From Pseudomonas silvicola (GTDB lineage Bacteria; Pseudomonadota; Gammaproteobacteria; Pseudomonadales; Pseudomonadaceae), in contig NZ_CP093280.1 in NCBI RefSeq assembly GCF_026651855.1, positions 6,160,501 to 6,224,500 of the forward strand: a stretch of 64,000 bases of DNA, given 5' to 3'. Positions 37,227 through 47,700 of this stretch are shown piece by piece. The notes beneath the pieces are model-generated. The model was not told where the DNA came from, did no database searches, and saw only the letters and a list, made by a program, of their open reading frames with translations. The translations under genes and the position numbers were made by a program. The stretch's first letter is position 1. The number at the start of each line of letters is the position of its first letter.

Positions 37227-39688
37227 AACGCCACGCTCACGCGGCCGTAATAGAAACCACCGCCGAAACCGTAAGGGGAAAACATGCCGTACTCATAGGT
37301 GCCGGCCCAGGTGCGAATGCCCTTCTTGTCCGGGTATACGTCGAACAGGTTGTTGGCCCCCAGCGCCACGGTGACGTGATCGGTAAGGTCATAGGCCACG
37401 TCCAGGTCGGTGATCCACTTGGCGCTGTAGGTGCGGTCGTTCTCCGGCAAGTTCGAACCTTCGGTGTATTGCCCGTAGCGGGTCAGGGTCAGGTTGACGT
37501 TCCAGGCCGCCACCCGATAACGGGTGTTGGCGATCCACTTGTCCTTGGGGGTGGCGCGGGTCAGGTCCATCTGTTGCTGGCGGTCGAACAGCACGTAGCC
37601 GGCGCCCAGGCTGGACAGTTGCGAAGGGTTGTCCGCCAGGCTGCGGATGCTGTTCTTGTTGTGGTTGTAGGCCAGGCTGAATTTCGCCTCGCCGTAGGCT
37701 TCCAGCGGCTGGGTGTATTCGGCCACCAGGTCGACGCCCTGGGTCCGAGTGTCAGCAGCGTTGGCGTAGTACTGCCCGGCCAGGTTGGCGGGCAGGCCAT
37801 TGGCGACCAGGATGCTGGACACGGCGGAGCCGCTGAGTACGCCGGTCTGCAGGATGCGGTCATCGATGTCGATCAGGTACCAGTCGGCGGTCATGCGCAG
37901 CCGTGGCATGGGCTCGGCGGTCAGGCCCAGGCTGTAGCTCATGGAGGTTTCCGGCTTCAGTGCCTTGGCGCCCAAGGCGATGGCTTCCGCCGAGTCGGGG
38001 CGCATCTGCTTGGTGCGGACCACGCTGGTGGCTCCGCCAGCACCAAACTGGGTGATGCTGCTGGTGGTGGAGAATTCTTCCTGGGCCAGGGACGGGGCGC
38101 GAAAGCCCTTGCTGACGGCAGCGCGCACGGCATAGCCGGGGAGGAATTCGTAGCGTGTAGTGAACTTGCCGCTGGTGGTTTCACCGATGCCCTGGTTGTA
38201 GCTTTCATGGCGCACGGCGGTCCCCACGTACCAGTTCGGGGTCAGGTTCAAGCCCAGGTCCAGGTAGCCTGCCGTGCTGTGTCGGTCGGCGCGCCCGGCG
38301 TCCTCGGGGCTGGTGCCAGCCACGGAAAACAACCCCGGGTCGGGCACGCGGCCGGCGAAGGGGCCCGTGGGAATCACGTAGCTGCCCTGGTTATAGGAGT
38401 TGGGCTCGCCCTCCTCCAGGGTGAATTGCTCCCAGCGGTATTCGACGCCGACCGATGTCTGCAGTGGGCTGCTCCAGCCGATGTCCAGGGCGCGGGTGAA
38501 ATCCAGGTTGTTGGTCCACTGGTCAAAGATCTCGTTGCCGAGGTGAAAGCGGTGCTGGCTGAAGTCGGGCCCGTTGGAGATGTTCAGGTTGTTGTCGGTA
38601 TACAACTGCGCACGGTCGCGACCGTAGCTGCTGGACAGGTCCCAGTCCCAGCCGCTGACCAAACCCTTGAGCCCGGCGGTGGCCTGGTAGTCCACTTCCT
38701 CGATTTCCCGACGGGCCTGGCCGCCATTGCCGTAGGGCGCGCCCTCCACGCCGGCCAGGCTGGTGATGTCGGTGGGCTTGCGGTGGCCCAGGTCCTTGTT
38801 GCTGTTGCGGTAGCTGAGGGTGGAGAACGAGTACAGCTTGAGAGCGTCCTGCAACGGCAGCTCCAGGTTGTAGGCGGTGCTGGCCGTGCGGTCGCGGCCC
38901 AGGCCGTATTCGTTGCCCCAGCCATGGCGGTTGCTTTCGCGCGGGTCCGGGGTGCCGTCGGCCTGGTTGAAATACAGTTGGCCCGTGGCGCCTGCATCGC
39001 GGATATAGGGCTCCTGCACCTTGCCGTCCAGCGACAGGTTGAAGAAGCCACCGTCGCCCAGTGGGCTACCGACATTGGCGGCCTGGTGGCCGGTGGTGCC
39101 GTCGCCATCGTAGTACTGCCCAAGGGACGTGTCGGAACTGGCGCCCTGGGCATCGCGCTTGAGAATGATGTTGATCACCCCGGCGATGGCGTCCGAGCCG
39201 TACTGGGCCGCGGCACCGTCGCGCAGCACTTCGATACGCTCGACCGCGGCCGTGGGGATCAGGTCCAGGTCCACGGGGGCCGAGGCGTTGCCGACACGGG
39301 CGTTGTTGTTGATCATCGCCGTGTTATGGCGGCGCTTGCCGTTGACCAGGATCAGCACCTGGTCGCCCCCCAGGCCGCGCATGCTGATGCCGCGCACGAG
39401 GAACCCGGTGCCACCGCCGTTGAAGGTGGGCACGTTCATGGAGGGAATCAGACGTGCGAGAATCTCTTTCAGGCCGCTTTTGCCGGTGGCCGTCAGTTGT
39501 TCGCTGGTATAGACATCGATGGGGACCGGGCTGTCGGTCAGGGTGCGCTGCTGGGTACCGCGCACTCCGGTGACCACCACGGTATCAAGGGCATCCTCTG
39601 CCTTGATCGGGACGCTGAAGGCGCTGGCCGCCAGCAGCAGGCCGGCGGCGGGCAAAGGACGAAACAACACACGGGCAGTTTGGCTCAT
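37223..39688 (-). CDS. TonB-dependent receptor of the cyclodipeptide operon
   Basis: This 821-residue outer-membrane receptor starts at ATG 39688; a TTG at 39697 would add three residues. It has a signal peptide and TonB box region (LDTVVVTGVRG). The plug shows GGDQVLILVNGKRRHNTAMI and RDGAAAQYGSDAIAGVINII, and the barrel ends in phenylalanine (VSVAF). It is a paralogue of the receptors at 330-2720 and 18738-21206. It is the first gene of the operon that continues with the binding protein, oxygenase, cyclodipeptide synthase and exporter, which suggests recapture of a chelate or uptake of a precursor. Confidence 0.93.
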   Translation of the reverse strand: MSQTARVLFRPLPAAGLLLAASAFSVPIKAEDALDTVVVTGVRGTQQRTLTDSPVPIDVYTSEQLTATGKSGLKEILARLIPSMNVPTFNGGGTGFLVRGISMRGLGGDQVLILVNGKRRHNTAMINNNARVGNASAPVDLDLIPTAAVERIEVLRDGAAAQYGSDAIAGVINIILKRDAQGASSDTSLGQYYDGDGTTGHQAANVGSPLGDGGFFNLSLDGKVQEPYIRDAGATGQLYFNQADGTPDPRESNRHGWGNEYGLGRDRTASTAYNLELPLQDALKLYSFSTLSYRNSNKDLGHRKPTDITSLAGVEGAPYGNGGQARREIEEVDYQATAGLKGLVSGWDWDLSSSYGRDRAQLYTDNNLNISNGPDFSQHRFHLGNEIFDQWTNNLDFTRALDIGWSSPLQTSVGVEYRWEQFTLEEGEPNSYNQGSYVIPTGPFAGRVPDPGLFSVAGTSPEDAGRADRHSTAGYLDLGLNLTPNWYVGTAVRHESYNQGIGETTSGKFTTRYEFLPGYAVRAAVSKGFRAPSLAQEEFSTTSSITQFGAGGATSVVRTKQMRPDSAEAIALGAKALKPETSMSYSLGLTAEPMPRLRMTADWYLIDIDDRILQTGVLSGSAVSSILVANGLPANLAGQYYANAADTRTQGVDLVAEYTQPLEAYGEAKFSLAYNHNKNSIRSLADNPSQLSSLGAGYVLFDRQQQMDLTRATPKDKWIANTRYRVAAWNVNLTLTRYGQYTEGSNLPENDRTYSAKWITDLDVAYDLTDHVTVALGANNLFDVYPDKKGIRTWAGTYEYGMFSPYGFGGGFYYGRVSVAF

Positions 39689-39947
39689 CAGTGGCAATCC
39701 GTTTGATCATTCTTTTTATCCTTGGCGCCGCGAGGCGCCGGCTGTGATCCCGTGGTTGGGTGGAATGATCTTAGGATCCAACTCTTAATGAGAGAAATAC
39801 ATAAAGCTCATAAGCTAATATTAATTTTCAGATACAGGAATTCACTGGACATAACCGAAGAGGCGGATTTGGTGCTCATGGGGCACCTGGGACGCGGCCT
39901 TGCGGCCGCTGCTGCGAAGAACTGGCTCCGGTAACGGGCTACGGCCC
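39689..39947. promoter_or_regulatory. Promoter region of the cyclodipeptide operon
   Basis: An AT-rich section at about 39770-39860 (TAAGCTAATATTAATTTTCAG) lies upstream of the receptor gene on the minus strand and is the likely promoter region. A GCGGCC-TTGC-GGCCGC hairpin at 39894-39909 lies toward the EAL gene. I could not recognise a Fur box. Confidence 0.45.
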
Positions 39948-41699
39948 TTACCCCACCAGTTTGAAGGTCAGGGGAATGTCTTCGCACTGGCGGGTGAAAT
40001 GCTCTACCCCCAGCGGCCGGCTGAGAAAAAAGCCCTGGGCTTCCTGGCAGCCGTACTCGCGCAGCAGGCTCAGGCAACGAAAGGTTTCGATGCCTTCGGC
40101 CACGGTACGGTACCCCAGCTCGCCGGCCAGTTGCAGCACCGAACGGGCGATGACGCGGTTGCGTGGGCTGGTTTCCAGGTCAGTGACCAGTGACTTGTCC
40201 AGCTTCAGGATGTTGGCAGGAATTTCATGCAGGTAAGCAAAATTGCTGTAGCCCGTGCCGAAATCATCAATGGCCACGTCCACGCCCAGTTCCCGGATCT
40301 GGGTCAATTGCGCGATCACCCGCTTGTCGGCCCTGATCCATTCGCCTTCGGTGATTTCTACCTCCAGGCGGCTGGGCGCGATGCGATGCCGGCGGCACGC
40401 GTCAGCCAGCACCCTGGCAATGTCCAGCCCATGGAAATCCTGGGGTGACAGGTTCAGCGACAGACGTATGTCACGATCGGCCCAGCCGCTGAGGTCCGCC
40501 AGGGCGCGGTCCACCACCCAGCGGGTCACCGCGCTGATTTTTCCGGCCCCTTCGAGCAACGGGATGAATTCTGCCGGCGACAACCGCCCGAGCCTAGGGT
40601 GGCACCAGCGAATCAGCGCCTCGGCACTGAGCACCCGGCCGTCCACCAGGCTGAAGCGCGGTTGATAGTCCAGGTAGACGTCACCGTTGGCCAGGGCAGG
40701 AGTGAAGTCGTTGAGCAAATCCAGGGCACGCCGTTGGGCCCCGTCCTGCGCTTCGTCATACACCGCCCAGGGCCGCTGGCGGTTGGCGGCGATAGTCAGG
40801 GATTGGGTGGCTTTGCTCATCAGGCTGACAACGGCCTGAGTGCCGGTTTCACACACGGCCAACCCGACGCGCAACACCTGCTCGCCGAACGGCTCGGTCA
40901 CCAGTACCAGCAGTGCGCGGAACAATTCCTGATGGCGACGGGCGATACAGCTCACCTGCAGGCAGAAATCCCGCTCGCCCACATGGTACAGCTCGGCGAT
41001 ACCTTCCAGGCGCACGCGCAGGCGCTCGGCCACGTCGCGGCGCCAGTGCTGCAGGGCCAGACTGTCGGCGTCCTCCAGCGGCCGCGTGGCAGGCAGGTCC
41101 TGCACCTGGATCACCACGACAAGACGCACGCTGTCGCTGCCCAGCGGCAGGTCGCGGGTGTCCAGCAACAACTGATGCACGTTGGGCAGGCCGCTGACCA
41201 CGTCCCGGTACTTGAGCAACTGGCGCTGCTCGATCTGTACCATGACCAGCTCGGCGAAATCCTCAAGGGCCGCCACGTCCTCGGGCTCCAGCTCGCGAGG
41301 GGACTTGTCGACCAGGCACAAGCTACCCAACACCAGCCCCTGACGGTTGCGCAGCGGGGCACCGGCGTAGAAGCAGATACCCTCGGCGGCCGTCACCAGG
41401 GCATTATCGACAAACCGGGGGTCGCGCCGCGCATCGGGCACCTGCATCACGCCTCGCTGGGCGATGGTGTAACGGCAGAACGATTGCTCGATAGGCGTCT
41501 GGCTGGGGTCGAACCCCACTCGCCCGGCGAACCATTGACGGTCCTTTTCCACCAGCGAGATCAGTACCGTGGGCACGCGAAAATACGCGGCGGCAAGCCG
41601 GCACAGGCGGTCGAAGTTTTCCGTACCTGCGGTTTCCAGCCATTGCAAGGCATGGACGGCGGCGAGGCGGGCCTTCTCGGGGTCTGACCAACTGCTCAT
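39948..41699 (-). CDS. GAF - degenerate GGDEF - EAL c-di-GMP phosphodiesterase
   Basis: This is a 583-residue cytoplasmic signalling protein. An N-terminal GAF domain (about 20-155; FRVPTVLISLVEKDRQWFAG, GSLCLVDKSPRELEPE) is followed by a poorly conserved GGDEF-like region (about 165-310) without a recognisable GG(D/E)EF motif. The C-terminal EAL domain has the expected catalytic signatures EALIRW, NLSPQDF, EITEGEW, DDFGTGYSN, KLDKSLV, AEGIET and QGFFLSRPL. It is predicted to hydrolyse c-di-GMP in response to a small ligand or redox cue bound by GAF. It is monocistronic. Confidence 0.92.
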   Translation of the reverse strand: MSSWSDPEKARLAAVHALQWLETAGTENFDRLCRLAAAYFRVPTVLISLVEKDRQWFAGRVGFDPSQTPIEQSFCRYTIAQRGVMQVPDARRDPRFVDNALVTAAEGICFYAGAPLRNRQGLVLGSLCLVDKSPRELEPEDVAALEDFAELVMVQIEQRQLLKYRDVVSGLPNVHQLLLDTRDLPLGSDSVRLVVVIQVQDLPATRPLEDADSLALQHWRRDVAERLRVRLEGIAELYHVGERDFCLQVSCIARRHQELFRALLVLVTEPFGEQVLRVGLAVCETGTQAVVSLMSKATQSLTIAANRQRPWAVYDEAQDGAQRRALDLLNDFTPALANGDVYLDYQPRFSLVDGRVLSAEALIRWCHPRLGRLSPAEFIPLLEGAGKISAVTRWVVDRALADLSGWADRDIRLSLNLSPQDFHGLDIARVLADACRRHRIAPSRLEVEITEGEWIRADKRVIAQLTQIRELGVDVAIDDFGTGYSNFAYLHEIPANILKLDKSLVTDLETSPRNRVIARSVLQLAGELGYRTVAEGIETFRCLSLLREYGCQEAQGFFLSRPLGVEHFTRQCEDIPLTFKLVG

Positions 41700-41954
41700 G
41701 ACAACGTGTTCCTGAAGCGGGCTTGGGGTAGATGATAGCCAAATGATATCTACCTGTGTGCATCTTCAGAGTACCGTTTGGCCGGAAGGTTTCCGGAGGC
41801 AGTGCACCGGGCTCCAATGCCCCCTGGCCACAACAACGCAATGGAGCCGTCATGCCACCGACCTTTGGCGCATTGACATGGACGCCCGCGAATTTCGACC
41901 TATGCTGGCAGAAACCAAAAGCACACCTGCACCCTGTCTGTTTGAGTTACTGCC
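41700..41954. promoter_or_regulatory. Divergent intergenic region
   Basis: This 255-base region lies between the EAL gene and the oppositely oriented binding-protein gene. The segment nearest the EAL gene is AT-richer (ATGATATCTACCTG at about 41741). A short open frame here (about 71 codons) lacks a ribosome-binding site and recognisable content, so I do not call it. Confidence 0.35.
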
Positions 41955-42752
41955 ATGAGTCACTCGAGTCGCCTGCGCCGCCGGCCGGGCCTGCCAGCCT
42001 TGATGCTGTTCCTCGCTGCAGGGCTGCCCCCCCTGGTAGCCCCCGCTTGCCAGGCCGCCCCGCTGAAACCGGTTGACCTGTACCTGCCCGACGCCCCGCC
42101 CCTGAGCATGCCGGGGCCGCCGATCAGGGGCCACGGCATCGTCGGCGACGCTACCCTCAAGGCCGCCACGCGGGCGGGCCTGGACCTGAATCTGATCGCC
42201 CTGCCCTGGGCACGGGCGCAATTGAACGTGAGGGCGGGCAAGGACCAGTTGATCATCCCCCTGTCCCGAACCCCGGACCGGGAAGCGCACTACACCTGGA
42301 TCGCGCCGATCATGAGCATGGACAGGGCCTTCTTCAGTCTCGCCACGCGGGTGGACAGCTTCGAGCAGGCACGCAATACCTACCAGCGTATCGCCGTGGG
42401 CATGGGCAGTGCCCAGGAACAGAAACTGCGCGACGAGGGCTTCACCGATGAACAGATCTACCCTGTGAAAATCGGTGAGAACCCTGCCCAGCTGCTGCTA
42501 TTGGGGCGCGTGGATGCCTGGTTCAACGGTATTCCGGAAAGCCGCTACATCTGGCGCGGCGTTTCCAGCCGGCCCCTGTTGATGAGCCCCCCGCTGATGA
42601 CCACCGACCTGTACCTGGCCTGCTCCAAAGTCTGCAACGAGTCCTTGGTGCAGCGCTTGCGCAGCGCAGTGAGCGACCTGCGCAACGACGGCACCCTCAA
42701 GCGCATCGCCGATGCCTACCTGGGTGAGCTCTCGGGGTCGCTGGCGAAATGA
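41955..42752 (+). CDS. Orphan periplasmic substrate-binding protein (family 3-like)
   Basis: This is a 265-residue protein with an N-terminal signal peptide (LPALMLFLAAGLPPLVAPACQA). The body resembles amino-acid-type periplasmic binding proteins (LPWARAQLNVRAGKDQLIIPL, RDEGFTDEQIYPVKIGENPAQLLLLGRVDAWF). No permease or ATPase is adjacent. Orphans of this kind often work as sensors or cofactors. The divergent EAL gene makes a link to c-di-GMP signalling conceivable but unsupported. The ribosome-binding site before ATG 41955 is weak. Confidence 0.8.
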   Translation: MSHSSRLRRRPGLPALMLFLAAGLPPLVAPACQAAPLKPVDLYLPDAPPLSMPGPPIRGHGIVGDATLKAATRAGLDLNLIALPWARAQLNVRAGKDQLIIPLSRTPDREAHYTWIAPIMSMDRAFFSLATRVDSFEQARNTYQRIAVGMGSAQEQKLRDEGFTDEQIYPVKIGENPAQLLLLGRVDAWFNGIPESRYIWRGVSSRPLLMSPPLMTTDLYLACSKVCNESLVQRLRSAVSDLRNDGTLKRIADAYLGELSGSLAK

Positions 42753-42789
42753 TGGGCGCGTAACACCGAGACCCTGGGCTCCCCGCCGA

Positions 42790-42993
42790 TCAACCTTCGA
42801 CAATAACGATGAAATCCATCCCTGGCACATCCTGCACCTGGATTTTCACCGGAACGCCGGCGAACTCCTCGCCCACGTATTCCTTGGCCCGGGTCACCGC
42901 GTCCACGGCGGCCTTGGACCACAAGTGCAATTCCACGACTGTTTCACCATCGCGCCGGTGTTGGGCGATCTCGTCAACGATACGTTGCTTCAT
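42790..42993 (-). CDS. Small conserved-looking protein of unknown function
   Basis: This 67-residue protein starts at ATG 42993 with a good ribosome-binding site (AAAGGAAG, 4-9 bases upstream). It is rich in charged residues, with an alternating strand-like end (VKIQVQDVPGMDFIVIVEG). I do not recognise its family. It has no signal peptide or membrane segment. It lies alone between the orphan binding protein and the manganese catalase. The clean start signal is the main reason to accept it. Confidence 0.65.
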   Translation of the reverse strand: MKQRIVDEIAQHRRDGETVVELHLWSKAAVDAVTRAKEYVGEEFAGVPVKIQVQDVPGMDFIVIVEG

Positions 42994-43533
42994 GCTGCTT
43001 CCTTTGGGTGGAGGGCCACGACGTGCCGGCCCTCTTGGGCGGCCATCATACCACCGCCGCTATCGGCACTTCCCAAGGCCGCCAGCATGAAGAGCGGGGC
43101 CGAGCGATGGCAGCCGCCCAGGCAGCCTTGAAGAAAGGCTCAAGCCATGACGCCCCAGCTTGAGCAACAATGCCTGACCAAGCCCGGCCTCGCGCCGGGC
43201 TTCAGCCATGTTCGCGCCTGTTCATGAACCAGTAGCGCACGAAACACCTGCGCTCGACCGTCGTCCGCCAGGCCCGATTGGCTGACTGAATCCATTCACC
43301 TAGTCCTTTTTATGCTCAAAAACCTCGATATCGACCGGCAGTCCGATATCCATCCCTGGCGTGACCGATGGTCAGCCTGAAGGGATGAACCGCACCGCCA
43401 GGTATCGGCTCCGTCGGTCTCGCCGCACCAAGATAAATGTAATAGGCAGCAACTTTCCTGACTCGGACTTAGGGTGAACAGGGTATTGCCACTTCGGCGG
43501 GCCCGGGTTCACCCGGCCTGAGAGGATCCGACC
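42994..43533. other. Intergenic region before manganese catalase
   Basis: No gene was recognised in these 540 bases. AAGCCCGGC-CTCGC-GCCGGGCTT at 43180-43202 is a 9-bp-stem hairpin, possibly a terminator although no T-run follows. The last 200 bases should hold the catalase promoter. CAACTTTCCTGACTCGG (about 43449-43465) has the look of an ECF-type -35 region, but I could not confirm a -10. Confidence 0.4.
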
Positions 43534-44418
43534 ATGTTCCTGCACAACAAGAGACTGCAATACACCGTACGCGTCGCCCAGCCCAACCCTGGCCTCGCCA
43601 ACTTGCTGCTGGAGCAGTTCGGTGGCGCCCAGGGCGAGCTGGGTGCCGCCGCCCGCTACTTTACCCAAGCGCTGGCCGAGGATGACCCAGGCCGCAAGGA
43701 CATGTTGCTGGACATCGCCACCGAGGAGCTCAGCCACCTGGAGATCGTCGGGTCGATCATCGTCATGCTCAACAAGGGCGCCAAAGGCCACCTGGCCGAA
43801 GGTGTGGACGAGGAAGGCGAGTTGTACCGGGCCATCAACGGCGCTGGCAACGACTCGCACATCACAGCCTTGCTGTATGGCTGCGGGGCGCCGTTGACCA
43901 ACTCGGCAGGCGTGCCCTGGACTGCCGCCTACGTCGACACCATCGGCGAGCCCACTGCCGACCTGCGCTCCAACATCGCCGCCGAGTCGCGTGCCAAGAT
44001 CGTGTATGAGCGGCTGATGAACGTGACCGACGACCCCGGTGTGAAAGAGGCATTGGGCTTTCTGATGACGCGGGAAATCGCCCATCAACTGTCGTTCGAA
44101 AAAGCGCTGCACGCCATCCAGCCGAACTTCCCTCAGGGCAAGCTGCCGGGGATGCCGGAGTTCACCCAGGTGTACTTCAACTTCTCCCAGGGCGAGGGCG
44201 ACATGCGCGGCCCGTGGAACCAGGGCGAGGAATGGGAATTCGTGGAAAGCCCGGAACCTGCCGTGGACGGTGGCGACGGCAGCGCGTCGGTGCAGTTGCA
44301 CGAAGAAGATACCGCCCTGTTGTCGCAACTCAGTGACCGCACCCAGTCCGACCCTACCAGCGACCCGATCACCGGTGCCGACCTGGGCTCCGGCGGGCAA
44401 CCCGAACCTGAGCGGTAA
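43534..44418 (+). CDS. Manganese catalase
   Basis: This 294-residue non-haem catalase breaks down hydrogen peroxide at a dimanganese centre. Expected ligands are present: E35 (AQGELGAAA), E65 and H68 (TEELSHLE), E151 (AAESRAKIV) and H184 (REIAHQLS). A four-helix ferritin-like core is followed by an acidic, low-complexity tail. Start ATG 43534 has AGAGGA upstream. It is a single gene next to the cyclic glucan synthase, a combination that could serve general stress or desiccation tolerance. Confidence 0.95.
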   Translation: MFLHNKRLQYTVRVAQPNPGLANLLLEQFGGAQGELGAAARYFTQALAEDDPGRKDMLLDIATEELSHLEIVGSIIVMLNKGAKGHLAEGVDEEGELYRAINGAGNDSHITALLYGCGAPLTNSAGVPWTAAYVDTIGEPTADLRSNIAAESRAKIVYERLMNVTDDPGVKEALGFLMTREIAHQLSFEKALHAIQPNFPQGKLPGMPEFTQVYFNFSQGEGDMRGPWNQGEEWEFVESPEPAVDGGDGSASVQLHEEDTALLSQLSDRTQSDPTSDPITGADLGSGGQPEPER

Positions 44419-44709
44419 CACCCGCACCGCTGAAGCGGCCCTGGCCGCGTCGGCGGCACTGCGGTGTGCCTGACCGCGGCCTGGCCGCCACTGCTACAGG
44501 CCTGCGGGTAGCTGTAACAGTCGCCGTTAGGCCGCGTCAGGCGCACCGCCTTCGGTGCGTCCTGATCCGTGCCTATGTTCGCCAGCGCACAGACAGCCGA
44601 GCCCTTCCCCACCCACACTCAACGCTGAAAAGCGGCGCCTGGCCCGATGCCGGTGACGCCCCGTCTCACCCGGCGCCAGGGCCTGCCCGCGCCCCAGGCC
44701 GAAAAGTGT
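44419..44709. other. Intergenic region rich in GGCC palindromes
   Basis: These 291 bases contain several short GC palindromes (GCGGCCCTGGCCGC at about 44434-44447, CCGCGGCCTGGCCGCC at about 44477) related to the end-of-gene hairpins elsewhere in the window. A promoter for the glucan synthase is expected but not identified. An in-frame upstream extension of that gene to 44647 is not favoured. Confidence 0.4.
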
Positions 44710-47700
44710 ATGAGCATAAGGACCGGCGTACAGCGGCTGTTTTCCCACGCCATCAACGCGTGGCGAAACGACGGCTTTTTCAAACCCCGATTCGAATACG
44801 AACCCCTTCTGCGCGCCGAACTGTTCAGCGCCGACCAGATGGCCAACCATGGCATTACCCTGGCGGGCCAGCACCGGCTGACACCATTGCGCGGCCCGGA
44901 CGCACTGCTTCGTCGGCTGGTGGACAACAAGGCCGTGCTCAAGCGCAGTTGCGCGGCGCTGGTGCAGGCGCAACTGTCGCTGCGCCGGGCCACCCCGGCC
45001 GCCGAATGGCTGCTGGACAACTACTTCCTAATTGAAGACCACATCCGCACCGCCCGGTCGCACCTGCCCAAGGGCTACAGTCGCGAACTGCCACGCCTGG
45101 CCTCCGGGCCTTCTGCCGGCTTGCCGCGGGTGTACGACATCGCCCTGGAAACCATCTCCCATGGTGACGGCTGGGTGGACGAAAAAAGCCTCAGCCGCTT
45201 CATCGTCGCCTACCAGACGGTCGTCCCCCTGGCGCTGGGCGAGCTCTGGGCGGTGCCGATCATGTTGCGCCTGGCGCTGATCGAAAACCTGCGCCGCGTG
45301 GCGTCACGGGTCATGGCCAACGCCAACGACCGCAACCTGGCGGATGACTGGGCCGAGCGCTTGATCGAGACCTGCGAAAAAGACATCAAGAACGTGGTGC
45401 TGACCGTGGCCGACATGGCCCGCTCGGCCCCGCCCATGACCAGTGCCTTCGTTGCTGAATTCACCCGCCGCCTGCAAGGGCAGAGTGCCGCGTTGGCCTT
45501 GCCGCTGAACTGGATCGAGCAAATGCTCGCTGAAGGCGGCTCCAGCATCGAGCGCCAGGTACAACTGGACGCGCAGCAACAGGCCGCCGACCAGGTGTCC
45601 ATTGGCAACAGCATCAGAAGCCTGCGGCTGTTGTCGGCCACCGACTGGCGCGAGTTCGTCGAAACCTTGAGCCTGGTGGAGCAGGTGCTCGTCCAGGATC
45701 CGGCGGCGGTGTACCCGGCCATGGACTTCAGCACCCGCGACAGTTACCGCCATGTGGTCGAACGCCTGGCCCGCCGGGCCGCCGCACACACGGAAATCCA
45801 GGTGGCCCAGACCGCCATCGACCTCGCGGCGCAAGGCGTGGGTGGCGATGTGGCCGGCCATGTCGGGCACTTCCTGATCGGCACCGGCCTGCCCCTGCTG
45901 GAGCAACGCCTGGGCGCCAGCGTGCCCTGTAACGAACGGTGGAAACGCCTGCTGCAGCACTCGCCCCTGCTGTTCTACCTGGTGCCGGTAGGCTTTCTCA
46001 CCGGGCTCTTCGCCTGGCCGTTGCTGGCGGCCGCCCACCGTGAAGGCACCACCGTCACCGCACTGGCGGGGTTGGCCGTTGCCAGCCTGATCATGACCAG
46101 CCGCCTGGCCATCAGCCTGATCAACTGGCTGGTGAACCATAGCCTCGCGCCGTTGATGCTGCCGAAAATGGACTACGCCGACGGTCTTCCCGCCGAAGGC
46201 CGCACCCTGGTGGTGGTCCCCACCCTGTTTGCCAGCAGCGCCGACGTGGACGAGCTGGTGGAAAGCCTGGAAGTACGCTTCCTGGCCAACCGCGACGCCA
46301 ACCTGTATTTCGCCCTGCTCAGCGATTTTCCCGATGCCGCCAACGCCCACGAGCCCAGTGACACGGCATTGCTGGCCCATGCCGCGGCAGCCATTGCTAC
46401 CCTCAACCAGCGCTACAGCCAGGGCCGCTTCTTTTTGCTGCACCGCCCCCGCCTGTGGAACCCGGGCGAAGGGGTATGGATGGGCCACGAGCGCAAGCGC
46501 GGCAAGCTCAACGAGCTCAATGCATTACTGCGCGGCGGCGCCACGGCAGCCTTCCAGCTGATTGTCGGCGACCTGGCGCCCCTGCGGAGCGTGCGCTACG
46601 TGATCACCCTGGACACGGACACGCTACTGCCCCGGGACGTCGGCCGCCAATGCGTGGCCGCCATGATGCACCCCTTGAACCGGCCCGTGTTCGCGGCCGG
46701 CAGCCAGCAGATCATCGCGGGCTACGCCATGCTGCAACCCCGGGTGGGCATCAGCCTGCCCAACGGCACACGCTCGCTCTATGCCCGGCTGTTTGGCAGC
46801 GACGCCGGGGTCGCCCCTTACACCCGGGCCGTCTCCGACGTGTATCAGGACCTGTTCCAGCAGGGCTCGTTCATCGGCAAGGGCATCTACGAGGTAGATG
46901 CCTTCACCCGCGCCCTGGAAGGTAGCCTGCCGGACAACCGCATTCTCAGCCACGACCTGATCGAAGGCTGCTACGCCCGCGCGGGCCTGCTCAGCGATGT
47001 GCAGTTGTATGAACAATACCCCTCGCGCTACAGCGCCGATGCCCGGCGCCGCCACCGCTGGATACGCGGCGACTGGCAACTGCTGCCCTGGACCCTGCCC
47101 TGGGTACGCGATGCGCAGGGCGCATGGGCCGCCAACCGCCTGAACGTGATGGCACGCTGGAAGATCTTCGACAACCTGCGGCGCAGCCTCGAACCCCTGG
47201 CCCTGTGCCTGATGTTCACCTGGGGCTGGTTCGCCAGCAGCCAGCCCCTGGCCTGGACCCTGGCCGTGGTGGGGCTGATGGTGGTGCAACCCCTGCTGCG
47301 GGCCCTCACCGATGCGCTGCAGCCCGCCGAGGACGTCCCCTACCGCCATTACCTGCGCGCCCTGCTGGCCGACCTGGGCCGCGAACTGGCACGCGCGGGG
47401 CTGACCCTGGCGTGGTTGCCTCACGAAATGTACTACAGCGTCGACGCACTGCTGCGCTCGCTCTGGCGCATCGGCATCAGCCGCCATCGGCTGCTGCAGT
47501 GGGAGCCCTCACGCGAGGTGGAACGCAGCACGGCGCACAATTCGTTGCCCGCCCTGTATGCCCAACTGTGGTTTGGCCCGGTCCTGGCCTCGACCTGGGC
47601 CGGCTTGTTGCTGGCCGAGCCGCAGCGCCTGGCGATCAGCGCGCCGCTGCTGCTGGCCTGGTGGCTGGGGCCGTGGCTGGCCTGGTGGCTGAGCGCGGCC

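Noticed and set aside
40800..41200. Active diguanylate cyclase in the GAF/EAL protein
   Set aside because: No GG(D/E)EF signature is visible in the middle region, so only phosphodiesterase activity is supported.
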